Origin: Citreimonas salinaria
GTDB taxonomy: Bacteria; Pseudomonadota; Alphaproteobacteria; Rhodobacterales; Rhodobacteraceae
Direction of reading: 5' to 3'
Length of the DNA stretch: 64,000 nucleotides
Assembly: GCF_900107235.1 (NCBI RefSeq)
Contig: NZ_FNPF01000001.1
Location: forward strand, 62,001-126,000
This document shows, one piece after another, positions 36,003 to 43,829 of this stretch. Numbering within the stretch: position 1 is the first letter of the stretch; every line of letters starts with the position of its first letter. The notes under the pieces were generated by a model. The model was not told the DNA's origin and did no database searches. It saw nothing but the letters and a program-made list of their open reading frames with translations. Both the position numbers and the translations under genes were made by a program.

Positions 36003-36835
36003 CAGGCCCAGTCCCCGCCGGCGACGAGGGCGCGCAGATTCGCCGGCTTGGTCGTCGACACCAGCACCACCCCCTCGGGGCGGCGATCAAGGGCGTGGCG
36101 CAGTCGGTCGATCACGGTCCCAGTGTCGAGACCGGGTTCACCGCGGTGCTGCGGACCTTGGGACAGGGCGCCGAAAGTCACGTCGGGTGGTGCCTCTGGG
36201 CGCCAATGCCCCTCGTCGATCTGGCGCAGGACAGATGCCTCGCCGAACTGTGCCAGCGTCGGGCGGACATGGGCATCGTAGCCGGCGACACCATACGCCC
36301 GGATTTTGCCTTCAGCCACCAGCGCATCCAGCCCGGCCCGCACGGCCTGAGGTTCCTGCAGCAGGGCGGGCTCGGGTTCGTGCATCCACAGAACGTCAAT
36401 CCGCTCCACTCCAAGGCGCCGCAGGGACCGCTCGACCGAGAGAGACATTGCCTCTGGCGTGAAAGCGGGCCGCTCCCGCGCAGGTAACACCTTGCGTCGG
36501 ACCATTTCCGCCAGCACCGCCGGGCGCAACAGGCGCTGTGGCACGGCATCGGTCCAGCCCGCACCCGGAATGCCCCATTTCGTGGCGATGGTGATCCCGT
36601 CCCGTTCGGATCGCCGCGCGGCGATGAAGCGCCCTAGGCTGCGTTCGGCCATTCCGTGGCCGTAGACGGGCGCGACGTCAAAATAGGTGATGCCCAGATC
36701 AAGCGCCGTGCCCAGCATGGCCTGCCGTTCCGATTCATCCTTCAGCCTGTGCAGCCGCGATCCACCCAAGCCCAAGCGAGAGCATTCGATGTCGGCGCGA
36801 GGCAGGCGGGTTCGGGGGACGGTGGAGTGTGACAT
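36002..36835 (-). CDS. Aldo/keto reductase
   Basis: A 277-aa AKR barrel from the ATG at 36835: RLGLGGSRLHRLKDESERQA, ITYFDVAPVYGHGMAERSLG containing the catalytic D and Y, ITIATKWG with the catalytic K, IDVLWMHEPEPAL, and GKIRAYGVAGY, all standard AKR landmarks. It reduces an aldehyde or ketone with NAD(P)H. Because it is coupled to the GMC oxidoreductase, both probably act on the same substrate. The open frame to 37033 includes sequence antisense to the acetyltransferase and is rejected. Confidence 0.88.
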   Translation of the reverse strand: MSHSTVPRTRLPRADIECSRLGLGGSRLHRLKDESERQAMLGTALDLGITYFDVAPVYGHGMAERSLGRFIAARRSERDGITIATKWGIPGAGWTDAVPQRLLRPAVLAEMVRRKVLPARERPAFTPEAMSLSVERSLRRLGVERIDVLWMHEPEPALLQEPQAVRAGLDALVAEGKIRAYGVAGYDAHVRPTLAQFGEASVLRQIDEGHWRPEAPPDVTFGALSQGPQHRGEPGLDTGTVIDRLRHALDRRPEGVVLVSTTKPANLRALVAGGDWA

Positions 36836-36869
36836 GCGTTCCTCAATGCTATGGCGCGGCAGCCCTTGG

Positions 36870-37445
36870 CTACGCGTTCGGCTGGTAACGGAGACCGACG
36901 ACCCGCGCCGGATTCCCCGCGACGACCGCGTTGGGCGGAACGGTGTGGAACACGACCGCGCGGGCGCCCACGACGGCGGTTTCACCCACTTCGACCCCGG
37001 GTCCGAGAAAGACTTCGGCGGCGATCCAGGCATTCCGGCACACGCGTATCTCGGCCGCGACCAGCGGAAAGGCAGGGTCGCGATGATCGTGGCTGGGCGT
37101 GCACAGATGCGCGCGCTGGCTGACTGTGGCGTTTGCGCCGATCGAGATCAGGGCGACGTTGTAGCAGATAACGCCGTCCGCGATGCAGCTGTCGGCTTCC
37201 ATTACGAGGTTGCGAGGCGCCCAGACCCGCGCGCCCGGATAGGGTTTCGCGGTGGCTGCGATCCGCGCGCCGAACAGGCGCAGCAGGGCCCGGCGGGGCC
37301 CGAAAAAGGGGGTCGGAATAGCCCGGTAGAGCGTGGAGTTCATCAGCCGCCAGACCCCGCGATAGAGCTTGTCGCGAAGATCCGGCGCCGGGAAGGTCTT
37401 CTTGCCCACGGGACGCATCAACGACATGTCCGGAGGATTCTTCAT
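36870..37445 (-). CDS. Hexapeptide-repeat acyltransferase (WcaF/colanic acid acetyltransferase type)
   Basis: A 191-aa protein from the ATG at 37445. The left-handed beta-helix with CoA-binding features is visible: ALISIGANATVSQRAHLCTP, CTPSHDHRDPAF (catalytic His region) and RNAWIAAEVFLGPGVEVGET, followed by AVVFHTVPPNAVVAGNPARV. These are hallmarks of WcaF/NodL-type O-acetyltransferases. It probably acetylates a sugar of the repeat unit. It is preceded on its strand by the flippase gene. Confidence 0.9.
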   Translation of the reverse strand: MKNPPDMSLMRPVGKKTFPAPDLRDKLYRGVWRLMNSTLYRAIPTPFFGPRRALLRLFGARIAATAKPYPGARVWAPRNLVMEADSCIADGVICYNVALISIGANATVSQRAHLCTPSHDHRDPAFPLVAAEIRVCRNAWIAAEVFLGPGVEVGETAVVGARAVVFHTVPPNAVVAGNPARVVGLRYQPNA

Positions 37446-37545
37446 GCCGCCTGCCTGACCTTCTGATCCAAAAAATGCCATCTTTTCCGCGGGATTCTGG
37501 CAGGCTCCGATAACTGACCCGTCGCCTCTACCCGGCGCGAGCGGT

Positions 37546-39096
37546 TCATGACAATCTCTGAAAAGCGTCGGCTCGAAGATTCAGCCGCCGCCGGACCAGA
37601 ATCCATTGCTGCAGTTCCATCGTCACCATCGCGATCGCGGTGGCGATCGCCGCGCCCGTCGGGCCGTAGCGCGGCACCAGCACAAGGTTCAGCACCACGT
37701 TGGTCACGGCTGCGATCGCGGCCGACCGGGCGGCCAGCCCGGCAAGTTTCGACATCTGCAACATCTTGCCAACGAGACCGCAGGCCGCGCTGAATAGCGT
37801 GCCAAGCGCCAGGATGAGGCAGGGGTAGAACGCGGCGCCGTAGGGTTCGCCGAAGACGATGACCAGCGCGCCGTGGCCGAAGAGGGCGAACAGCACCACG
37901 AACGTCACGGCGGCCAGAAGCATGATCCGCGCCGCCTTGGCCATGTAGGCCGCCAGTGTCGCGCGGTCGCCTTCGGCATATGCCGCCGCGAGACGCGGCG
38001 CGCTCACCTCGCCCAGCACGAGCATCGTGAACGAGCTGAGGACGGCCACCTGCACGGCAATCCGATAGACGCCGACCTCGGCCGGCTCGCGCAGAATGCC
38101 CAGCATCAAGATGTCCGTATTGCTCTTGATGAGGCCAACGGCGGTCAGAGCGGTCAGCGGAACGAGCGCACGCAGCCATTCGCCATGCTGCATCACCGCG
38201 GGTCCATCGACGGATCGCGGTACAAGCCGGCGTATCAGAACAACGGTTCCCCCGACCGCAAGTAAGGCGGCGACCACTTGCAGAAAAAGAGCCCCGGGTG
38301 CCCCGTGGTTCAGCATCGGCAGAAGTAGCACCAACAGGATAAGCATCGTCACGGGGCGGAACACCTGCTCGCCCAGAGCGCCGGCCACCACGTCTCCATG
38401 TCCGGACAGAATGCTGCGCTGAAGCTGCAGCAGGCCGGTGACGGGAATCAGCAGAACCACCAGCACGGCAAGAAGAATCTCGGTGCGGGTCGGCGTCCAA
38501 ACGTCAAGCTGCACCAGCAGGATGCCCCCCAGAAGTGCCAGCAGGACGAGCGCCGCGGCGACCGTCGCAAGGAACCGGTAGCCCCATCTGACGACCCGCC
38601 GAGCGTCGTGCTTGCGCGCGCGCGCGGCAGCGATTTCCCGGATCAGCAGGACCGGCAGGCCGCCTGTAAGCGGCAGGGCGAAAATCGTCGCGATGCTGAG
38701 GGCGAATGCAAAGCGGCCGAAATCGTCGACCCCGAGCGTGCGGGTGAGGATGACGGACACGAGGAAGCCCATTCCAACGGACGCGACGCGGATGGCCATC
38801 AATGCGATGGCACTTCCGCCGAACCGGCGCAAGAAGGCCACGCGCTCGCCGCTGTTGCCAGACGGCTCGTCCGTCTTCGCACGTGGCGTGTCGGTCGCTG
38901 GCTCCGCCTCGCCCGCCGGAGCGGCCCCGAAGACATCGGGATATTCCTCTATCTGGCTGCGCCACAGCGCGATCTCGTCGGGATCCACGCCGAACCGCTC
39001 TGCCAGCTCAGCCAGCGTCTGCTCTCCCTTGAGGGCCCCCAGCGCCACCTTCGCCTTGAAGGCTGGATCGTGGTTCCGGCGCGGTGGTGTCGTCAT
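37546..39096 (-). CDS. Wzx-like polysaccharide flippase with an N-terminal transposase-type HTH domain
   Basis: A 516-aa protein. Residues 1-58 (RRNHDPAFKAKVALGALKGE, QTLAELAERFGVDPDEIALW) are unmistakably the HTH_Tnp_1 domain of IS3-family OrfA transposases, ending in YPDVFG as in OrfA (..DIFER). After an acidic linker (about 59-88), residues 90-516 form a polysaccharide flippase with 12-14 membrane segments (VSVILTRTLGVDDFGRFAFA, SNTDILMLGILREPAEVGVY, PRYGPTGAAIATAIA). The ATG has a good AGGAGCG site, so the fused frame is likely translated. A GTG at codon 86 could start a normal flippase. Confidence 0.85.
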   Translation of the reverse strand: MTTPPRRNHDPAFKAKVALGALKGEQTLAELAERFGVDPDEIALWRSQIEEYPDVFGAAPAGEAEPATDTPRAKTDEPSGNSGERVAFLRRFGGSAIALMAIRVASVGMGFLVSVILTRTLGVDDFGRFAFALSIATIFALPLTGGLPVLLIREIAAARARKHDARRVVRWGYRFLATVAAALVLLALLGGILLVQLDVWTPTRTEILLAVLVVLLIPVTGLLQLQRSILSGHGDVVAGALGEQVFRPVTMLILLVLLLPMLNHGAPGALFLQVVAALLAVGGTVVLIRRLVPRSVDGPAVMQHGEWLRALVPLTALTAVGLIKSNTDILMLGILREPAEVGVYRIAVQVAVLSSFTMLVLGEVSAPRLAAAYAEGDRATLAAYMAKAARIMLLAAVTFVVLFALFGHGALVIVFGEPYGAAFYPCLILALGTLFSAACGLVGKMLQMSKLAGLAARSAAIAAVTNVVLNLVLVPRYGPTGAAIATAIAMVTMELQQWILVRRRLNLRADAFQRLS

Positions 39097-39180
39097 GATC
39101 GCTCCTGGTTGCCGGCATCATGCAGCGCATGCGCGGATTGTCTACTCTCGGCGCAGGAAACTGGGCGGCGATCCACGCGG

Positions 39181-40467
39181 TCAGGCGCCAGCCGCATCTT
39201 TCTGCGCCTGCGCCTCTCCAAGCGCTTCGGCCTCGTCCTCGCCCTCGGCCAAGGCCGCCGTTTCCGGTGTCGCGGCGCGTGTGGTGCCGAAGGCGCGGAA
39301 GCTGCCCTTGTCCGACGCTGCGACCGCAGGGCTGCGGTAGATCCGGTACAGCCCGAAACCGATCACCACCACGTGCGAGATAACGGTGGTCACGAACAGG
39401 CCCCGCGGCCCGAAATAGTCGGTCATCAGGAAGCCGGCCGCCAGTGGCCCCACGATCGAGCCCAACCCGAACACCATCAGCAGTCCGCCGGAAACCTGGA
39501 TCGACGTGCCCGGCGGAGCGTGGTCGTTCGCGTGCGCGACGATGATCGGATACATCGAGAAGATGGCTGCGCCGAACAGTCCGACCAGCGCCAGGTTCAT
39601 CACTCGGCTTTCGGGCGCCAGCAGGACAAAGGCAAGGTCCGCCGCCAGTGCGGTCACTGCAACGGCGATCAACACGATGCGGCGGTCCATTCGGTCGCTC
39701 GCAAGCCCGACGGGAATCTGCGCGACCGCACCGGCCAGAACGGGAATGCTTGCGAACAGCGCGATGGCGGTCAGGTTCAGCCCGATGCGGTCGGCGTAGA
39801 CTGCCGCCAGCGCGCCGAACGAGGCGTTCGATACGCCCACCAGAAAGACTGCCACCACCGCCACCGGTGAGTTTCGCCACAGCGCAGCCAAATTAAGTTG
39901 GACCGATGTCAGCGGTGCCGGTGTCGCCTGGGTCGACAGCGCCGTGGGCACCAACGCCAGCGCATAGACGATCGCCGCAATGGCAAAGAAAACGAAACCC
40001 GACGCGTCCCCAAGCGAAATCGCCATCTGGCCGGCGGTGATGGCAGCCAGATTCACCATCGTGTAGACTCCGAAAATCGCACCGCGGGTGGATGGCTGCG
40101 CGCGGTCGTTCAGCCAGCTTTCGACGATCATCGCCGCGCCGGCGAAGCAGAACCCGGCGATCGCGCGCGTGGGGATCCAGGCCCACATCTCGACCACCAG
40201 CGCTTGCAGCAGCACGGCCACGGCGGCAAAGGCGCACATGACGCCGAAGGTCCGGATGTGGCCCACCGCCCCCACCAGGCGCGGCGCGAAGACGCAACCC
40301 AGCACGTACCCGACGGCCCAGCCGGTCCCCAGCAGGCCAAGAGAATAGGCGCTGAACCCCTCGGCCGAGCCGCGGACCGGCAGGATGAGGCCGTTCAGCC
40401 CGCCAGCGAACAGCAGAAGGGCGGAGCCGAGCAAGAGCGCCGTGACCGGAAGAAACTGTCTGATCAT
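39181..40467 (-). CDS. Major facilitator superfamily transporter (YcaD-like)
   Basis: A 428-aa, 12-helix MFS protein from the ATG at 40467: ALLLFAGGLNGLILPVRGSA, FCFAGAAMIVESWLNDRAQP, FGVYTMVNLAAITAGQ, QIPVGLASDRMDRRIVL. The ESWLND and YTMVNLAAI-GQ segments are typical of the YcaD/sugar-phosphate-antiport-like subfamily. The substrate is unknown. The C-terminal 50 residues are acidic and Ala/Glu-rich. It sits between the polysaccharide locus and the formate island, and either affiliation is possible. Confidence 0.85.
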   Translation of the reverse strand: MIRQFLPVTALLLGSALLLFAGGLNGLILPVRGSAEGFSAYSLGLLGTGWAVGYVLGCVFAPRLVGAVGHIRTFGVMCAFAAVAVLLQALVVEMWAWIPTRAIAGFCFAGAAMIVESWLNDRAQPSTRGAIFGVYTMVNLAAITAGQMAISLGDASGFVFFAIAAIVYALALVPTALSTQATPAPLTSVQLNLAALWRNSPVAVVAVFLVGVSNASFGALAAVYADRIGLNLTAIALFASIPVLAGAVAQIPVGLASDRMDRRIVLIAVAVTALAADLAFVLLAPESRVMNLALVGLFGAAIFSMYPIIVAHANDHAPPGTSIQVSGGLLMVFGLGSIVGPLAAGFLMTDYFGPRGLFVTTVISHVVVIGFGLYRIYRSPAVAASDKGSFRAFGTTRAATPETAALAEGEDEAEALGEAQAQKDAAGA

Positions 40468-40549
40468 GCCGCGCTGCACCCTCGTCCGGTGTCCGATCCG
40501 TCGGCCTCCGTCCTCGCCCAATCGGGCGGACAACGCAAGTTGCCGGCGG

Positions 40550-41029
40550 TCAGTCGTCGACCGATCCGTGGATCGCGAACTGCTCGAGTCCAGCCTCCTG
40601 CGCCTCGATCACCCGGTAGCTTTCGCGCACGCCGGAATCGGTCAGCTCGCGCGCGACGGTCAGCAGCGTGTTGGGCGCGTGATCCTCGCACAACTCGGCC
40701 ATCTGGGCGATTTCTTCGCGCGCGACGGGTTTCGCCGCCTCGACCGAGGGTGCGCCATAATAGGTCACGAAGTGTTGCGCCAGCAGCGAGGTCAGCGTCT
40801 CGACTTCTGATGGCTCGATCTGCGTCACCGCGACGAAGGTCACGCGCCCGCCGGTTTCCAATCCCATCCAGCCGTTGGCGAAGGCCTGCCGCGGCTTGCC
40901 TGTGAGGTCGCCCTCCGTCCAGTCGGAGAATTCGAACCCGCCCGAGATGCACCATTCGCCGGTCCGCGCCGGGCTGGCAAAGACGTGCTGGTCGGATTCG
41001 TCGAAGTGAATGGCGCGGGCCAGTTTCAT
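40550..41029 (-). CDS. DUF6505 family protein
   Basis: A 159-aa protein MKLARAIHFDESDQHVFASP with GFEFSDW and GGRVTFVAVTQI. It matches my memory of DUF6505 proteins of Rhodobacterales, always found beside the biotin/lipoate-ligase-like gene. The ATG at 41029 overlaps that gene's stop by ATGA. The function is unknown; its conserved association with Mrp, DUF6494 and formate dehydrogenase genes suggests a role in metallo-cofactor supply to FDH. Confidence 0.7.
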   Translation of the reverse strand: MKLARAIHFDESDQHVFASPARTGEWCISGGFEFSDWTEGDLTGKPRQAFANGWMGLETGGRVTFVAVTQIEPSEVETLTSLLAQHFVTYYGAPSVEAAKPVAREEIAQMAELCEDHAPNTLLTVARELTDSGVRESYRVIEAQEAGLEQFAIHGSVDD

Positions 41030-41745
41030 GGCGTGTCCTCCAGAACAACGGTCAGCGGGATCAGGTGCGTGCGCTCGTCGTCGCGCAGCAGCATGCCGAA
41101 CCGCTCGTCGACGCCAAGGAAGGTGCCGGTGCGGCCCTGTATGGTGATCTCTTCGCCGATGCCGTGGGCCAGTCCGCGCCACTCGGCGTGCAGCGGCTTG
41201 GTGCCTTCCGTGTCCCAGCGGGAGATCCAGTTCAGGCTGTGCCGCGCCCAGGATTCGACCAGCTGGCCCAGGTCGACGTCGGCGCAACCCTCGGCGTAAA
41301 GCGCCGTCCGGTCGGGCGTCAGCCCGCCATCGGCCAAGTCCAGCAGCGGCATCTCGAAGCCGATGACCAGCCACAGCGGCACTTCGTCGGGATCGGCATC
41401 AGACACCACCACGTGGAACCCGCCGCAGGACGCGCCGTTGACGCGGACGCCGCCGGTCCATTCCAGGTGAACGGCGACCTCGGGCGGAGCGAGCGCCCCC
41501 AGCGCGTTCTGAAGCCCCACACCGCACAGCGGCAGCATCGCCATCGCATCTGCCAAGGGAACTTCGGGCGCGAAGACAAGCGCGGCTCCAACGCGGTCGG
41601 CTGCGACGCGGTAGCAGATCAGTCCCGCGTCACAGCCCTGGATCGCGCGCATCACCGCTATTTCAAGCGGGTCTTCCGTCACCGCTTCGCCCGTCATCGC
41701 GGGCGGGAAAGTCAGCACGTCGGGTATGGCGTCAAGCTCGGACAT
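41026..41745 (-). CDS. Biotin/lipoate A/B ligase-like protein (DUF4444 type)
   Basis: A 239-aa protein with a BPL/LplA-like catalytic half: RVGAALVFAPEVPLADAMAM, VHLEWTGGVRVNGASCGGFH (the usual WPNDVxxxGxKxxG block is changed to WTGGVRVNGASCGG), and VPLWLVIGFEMPLLD. A short SH3-like C-terminal domain (GEEITIQGRTGTFLGVDERF) follows. The lysine of the ligase K-x-G motif is missing, so real ligase activity is doubtful. It is coupled to DUF6505. Its neighbourhood links it to formate dehydrogenase maturation. Confidence 0.75.
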   Translation of the reverse strand: MSELDAIPDVLTFPPAMTGEAVTEDPLEIAVMRAIQGCDAGLICYRVAADRVGAALVFAPEVPLADAMAMLPLCGVGLQNALGALAPPEVAVHLEWTGGVRVNGASCGGFHVVVSDADPDEVPLWLVIGFEMPLLDLADGGLTPDRTALYAEGCADVDLGQLVESWARHSLNWISRWDTEGTKPLHAEWRGLAHGIGEEITIQGRTGTFLGVDERFGMLLRDDERTHLIPLTVVLEDTP

Positions 41746-41754
41746 GGCAGCCCC

Positions 41755-42822
41755 TCACGCCACGCCCCTGGCGACCAGCGCCGCGGCGATGTCGTGGAAC
41801 GCCTTGGCCTGCGGGCTGTCGGGCTGGCTGACGGCGATCGGTGCGCCGCCGTCCGACGCCAGACGGATCTGCAGGTGCAGCGGCACCTCGGCCAGCAGCG
41901 GCACGCCCAGCTTGGCCGCCTCGGCGGCAACGCCGCCGTGGCCGAAGACGTGTTCCTCGTGGCCGCAATTCGAGCAGATATGCGTGCTCATGTTCTCGAT
42001 CATGCCGATGATCGGCACCTTGAGCTGGTTGAACATGTCGATGCCCTTGCGCGCGTCCAGCAACGCCACGTCCTGCGGCGTGCTGACGATGATCGCGCCG
42101 TCGACCTGCGCCTTCTGCGCCAGCGTCATCTGCACATCGCCGGTGCCCGGCGGCAGGTCGACCAGCAGCACGTCGAGCGCGCCCCACTGGACCTGGTTCA
42201 TCATCTGCTGCAGCGCGCCCATCAGCATCGGGCCGCGCCAGACCACCGCCTGGTCCTCGTTCGTCATCAGGCCGATCGACATCATCGTGACGCCGTGGTT
42301 GCGCATCGGCAGGATCGTCTTGCCATCGGGCGAGGCCGGCCGGCCCGACACGCCCAGCATCCGCGGTTGGCTGGGGCCGTAGACGTCGGCGTCGAGCAGG
42401 CCCACGCGCCGTCCCTGCGCCGCCAGGGCGCAGGCCAGGTTCGCCGAAACCGTGGACTTGCCCACGCCGCCCTTGCCGCTGGCGATGGCGATGATGCGGT
42501 CGATTCCGGGGATCTTCTGCGGCCCGGTGGGCTCGGCCGCCTTGCGCGGGCGCAGCTCGGGCGGAGCCTTTTCCGTATGGCCGGTCATCACGATCGACAC
42601 CGCCGACACGCCCGGCAGCGCCTTCAGCGCGGTCTCTGCCTGCGCCTTGATCGCTTCGTAGGCCGACGCGCGCTGCGGCGCGATCTCCATCACGAACCGG
42701 ACGGAGCCGGTTTCGTCAACGTTCAGTGCCCGCACCACCCCGGCGCCCACGATGTCGCCAGAGCCGGATGGGTCGGCGATCTTCTTGAGTGTCTCGAGAA
42801 CCGTGTCCCTGCTTGCGCTCAC
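41755..42822 (-). CDS. apbC: Iron-sulfur cluster carrier ATPase, Mrp/ApbC family
   Basis: A 355-aa protein: N-terminal MIP18-like DUF59 domain (residues 1-85), then the deviant Walker A IAIASGKGGVGKSTVSANLA, LLDADVYGPSQPRMLG, DVLLVDLPPGTGDVQMTL, and the cluster-binding C-x2-C in IENMSTHICSNCGHEEHVFG. It transfers [4Fe-4S] clusters to apo-proteins. The adjacent polyferredoxin and the several Fe-S formate dehydrogenase subunits are obvious clients. It lies 9 nt from the ligase-like gene and 4 nt from DUF6494. Confidence 0.93.
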   Translation of the reverse strand: MSASRDTVLETLKKIADPSGSGDIVGAGVVRALNVDETGSVRFVMEIAPQRASAYEAIKAQAETALKALPGVSAVSIVMTGHTEKAPPELRPRKAAEPTGPQKIPGIDRIIAIASGKGGVGKSTVSANLACALAAQGRRVGLLDADVYGPSQPRMLGVSGRPASPDGKTILPMRNHGVTMMSIGLMTNEDQAVVWRGPMLMGALQQMMNQVQWGALDVLLVDLPPGTGDVQMTLAQKAQVDGAIIVSTPQDVALLDARKGIDMFNQLKVPIIGMIENMSTHICSNCGHEEHVFGHGGVAAEAAKLGVPLLAEVPLHLQIRLASDGGAPIAVSQPDSPQAKAFHDIAAALVARGVA

Positions 42823-42826
42823 CGGA

Positions 42827-43018
42827 TCACTCCTGGCCCTTGATGGTGCCGTCGATCTCGTGCGTCACGCCCAGTTCGGGGATCGTGACCACGGCCTTGA
42901 CGGCATAACTCTTGCCGGAGGTGTCGTGTTCGCGCATCGCCTCTTCGATGGCCTGCTGCGAGGTCACGCCGACCTGCTTGAGGAACTTTCGCATCGACAT
43001 GTTGAAATCGTCGCTCAT
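42827..43018 (-). CDS. DUF6494 family small protein
   Basis: A 63-aa protein MSDDFNMSMRKFLKQVGVTS with AIEEAMREHDTSGK and a beta-rich end (VVTIPELGVTHEIDGTI). It is the known length for DUF6494, a small Rhodobacterales family encoded beside Mrp. The function is unknown. It is the first gene of the minus-strand run DUF6494-Mrp-ligase-like-DUF6505 and is divergent from the cytochrome c gene. Confidence 0.75.
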   Translation of the reverse strand: MSDDFNMSMRKFLKQVGVTSQQAIEEAMREHDTSGKSYAVKAVVTIPELGVTHEIDGTIKGQE

Positions 43019-43082
43019 CGTCGTCTCCCTGTTCCGTTCGTCACGATTGACGCGCTGTGTGCGCGCCGCCTAACCTGATCGC

Positions 43083-43829
43083 ATGGCCCGTCTCATCGCG
43101 ATCCTCGCCCTGGCGCTGGCGGTCCTGCCGCGGCTTGCCGCCGCGCAGGACGACCGCACCGTCCGGCTTTACGCGCCCGACGCTTTGGTGGGCACCGGTG
43201 TGATGGATTACATCCTGCCGCGCTTCTCGCTCAAGACCCAGATCCGCGTCACCCTGGCCGACGCGCCGGACGCCGCCGACATCGTCGTGGGCGACGAGGG
43301 CCGCCCGCTGTTTGAGGGCGAGCGCGTGTGGCGCATGCGGGTGCTGTCCGACGGCCACGCCGCGACCGAACGATTTGCAGACTGGCTGGCTGGCGACATT
43401 GGCCGCAAGGCTGTGCTCGCCTACCAGCCGGACGGCAAGCCCGTCTTTACCGAAGCCACCCCCGAGACGCGCGAGGTCGCCGCCATCGCCTTCGACGGTG
43501 ACGCGGCGCTGGGGCATCAGGTTTCGCTCAGCCAGTGCACGCGCTGCCACGCGGTGGACGAGGACACGCGGGGTGCCGGAATCGGATCGACGCCCAGCTT
43601 CGCGGTCCTGCGGGCCCTGCCCGACTGGGAGCAGCGCTTTACCGCGTTCTACGCGCTCAACCCGCACCCGGCCTTCACCATCATCCACGAGGTCACGCCA
43701 CCCTTCGACGAAAGTCGGCCCAGCCCGATCGTTCCCATCGCCCTGACGCTGGACGAGGTCGAGGCCGTGCTGGCCTACGTGGCCGGCATGCAGGCCGCCG
43801 ATCTGGGGGCGCCGCTGGCCCATCAATGA
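43083..43829 (+). CDS. Periplasmic cytochrome c with TupA/ModA-like N-terminal segment
   Basis: A 248-aa protein with a signal peptide (residues 1-21, cut after AAA). Residues 27-125 resemble the two ends of an oxyanion-binding protein: RLYAPDALVGTGVMDYILPR, ADIVVGDEGRPLFEG, and FADWLAGDIGRKAVLAYQPD then GKPVF, close to the TupA/ModA end pattern (F.dwl.s..Gq..I..y..dGk.LF). The middle of such proteins is absent. A single c-type haem site QCTRCHAVDE follows at 152-156. It is divergent from DUF6494 and overlaps the polyferredoxin gene tail to tail by 7 bp. An electron-transfer role with FDH3 is likely. Confidence 0.75.
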   Translation: MARLIAILALALAVLPRLAAAQDDRTVRLYAPDALVGTGVMDYILPRFSLKTQIRVTLADAPDAADIVVGDEGRPLFEGERVWRMRVLSDGHAATERFADWLAGDIGRKAVLAYQPDGKPVFTEATPETREVAAIAFDGDAALGHQVSLSQCTRCHAVDEDTRGAGIGSTPSFAVLRALPDWEQRFTAFYALNPHPAFTIIHEVTPPFDESRPSPIVPIALTLDEVEAVLAYVAGMQAADLGAPLAHQ

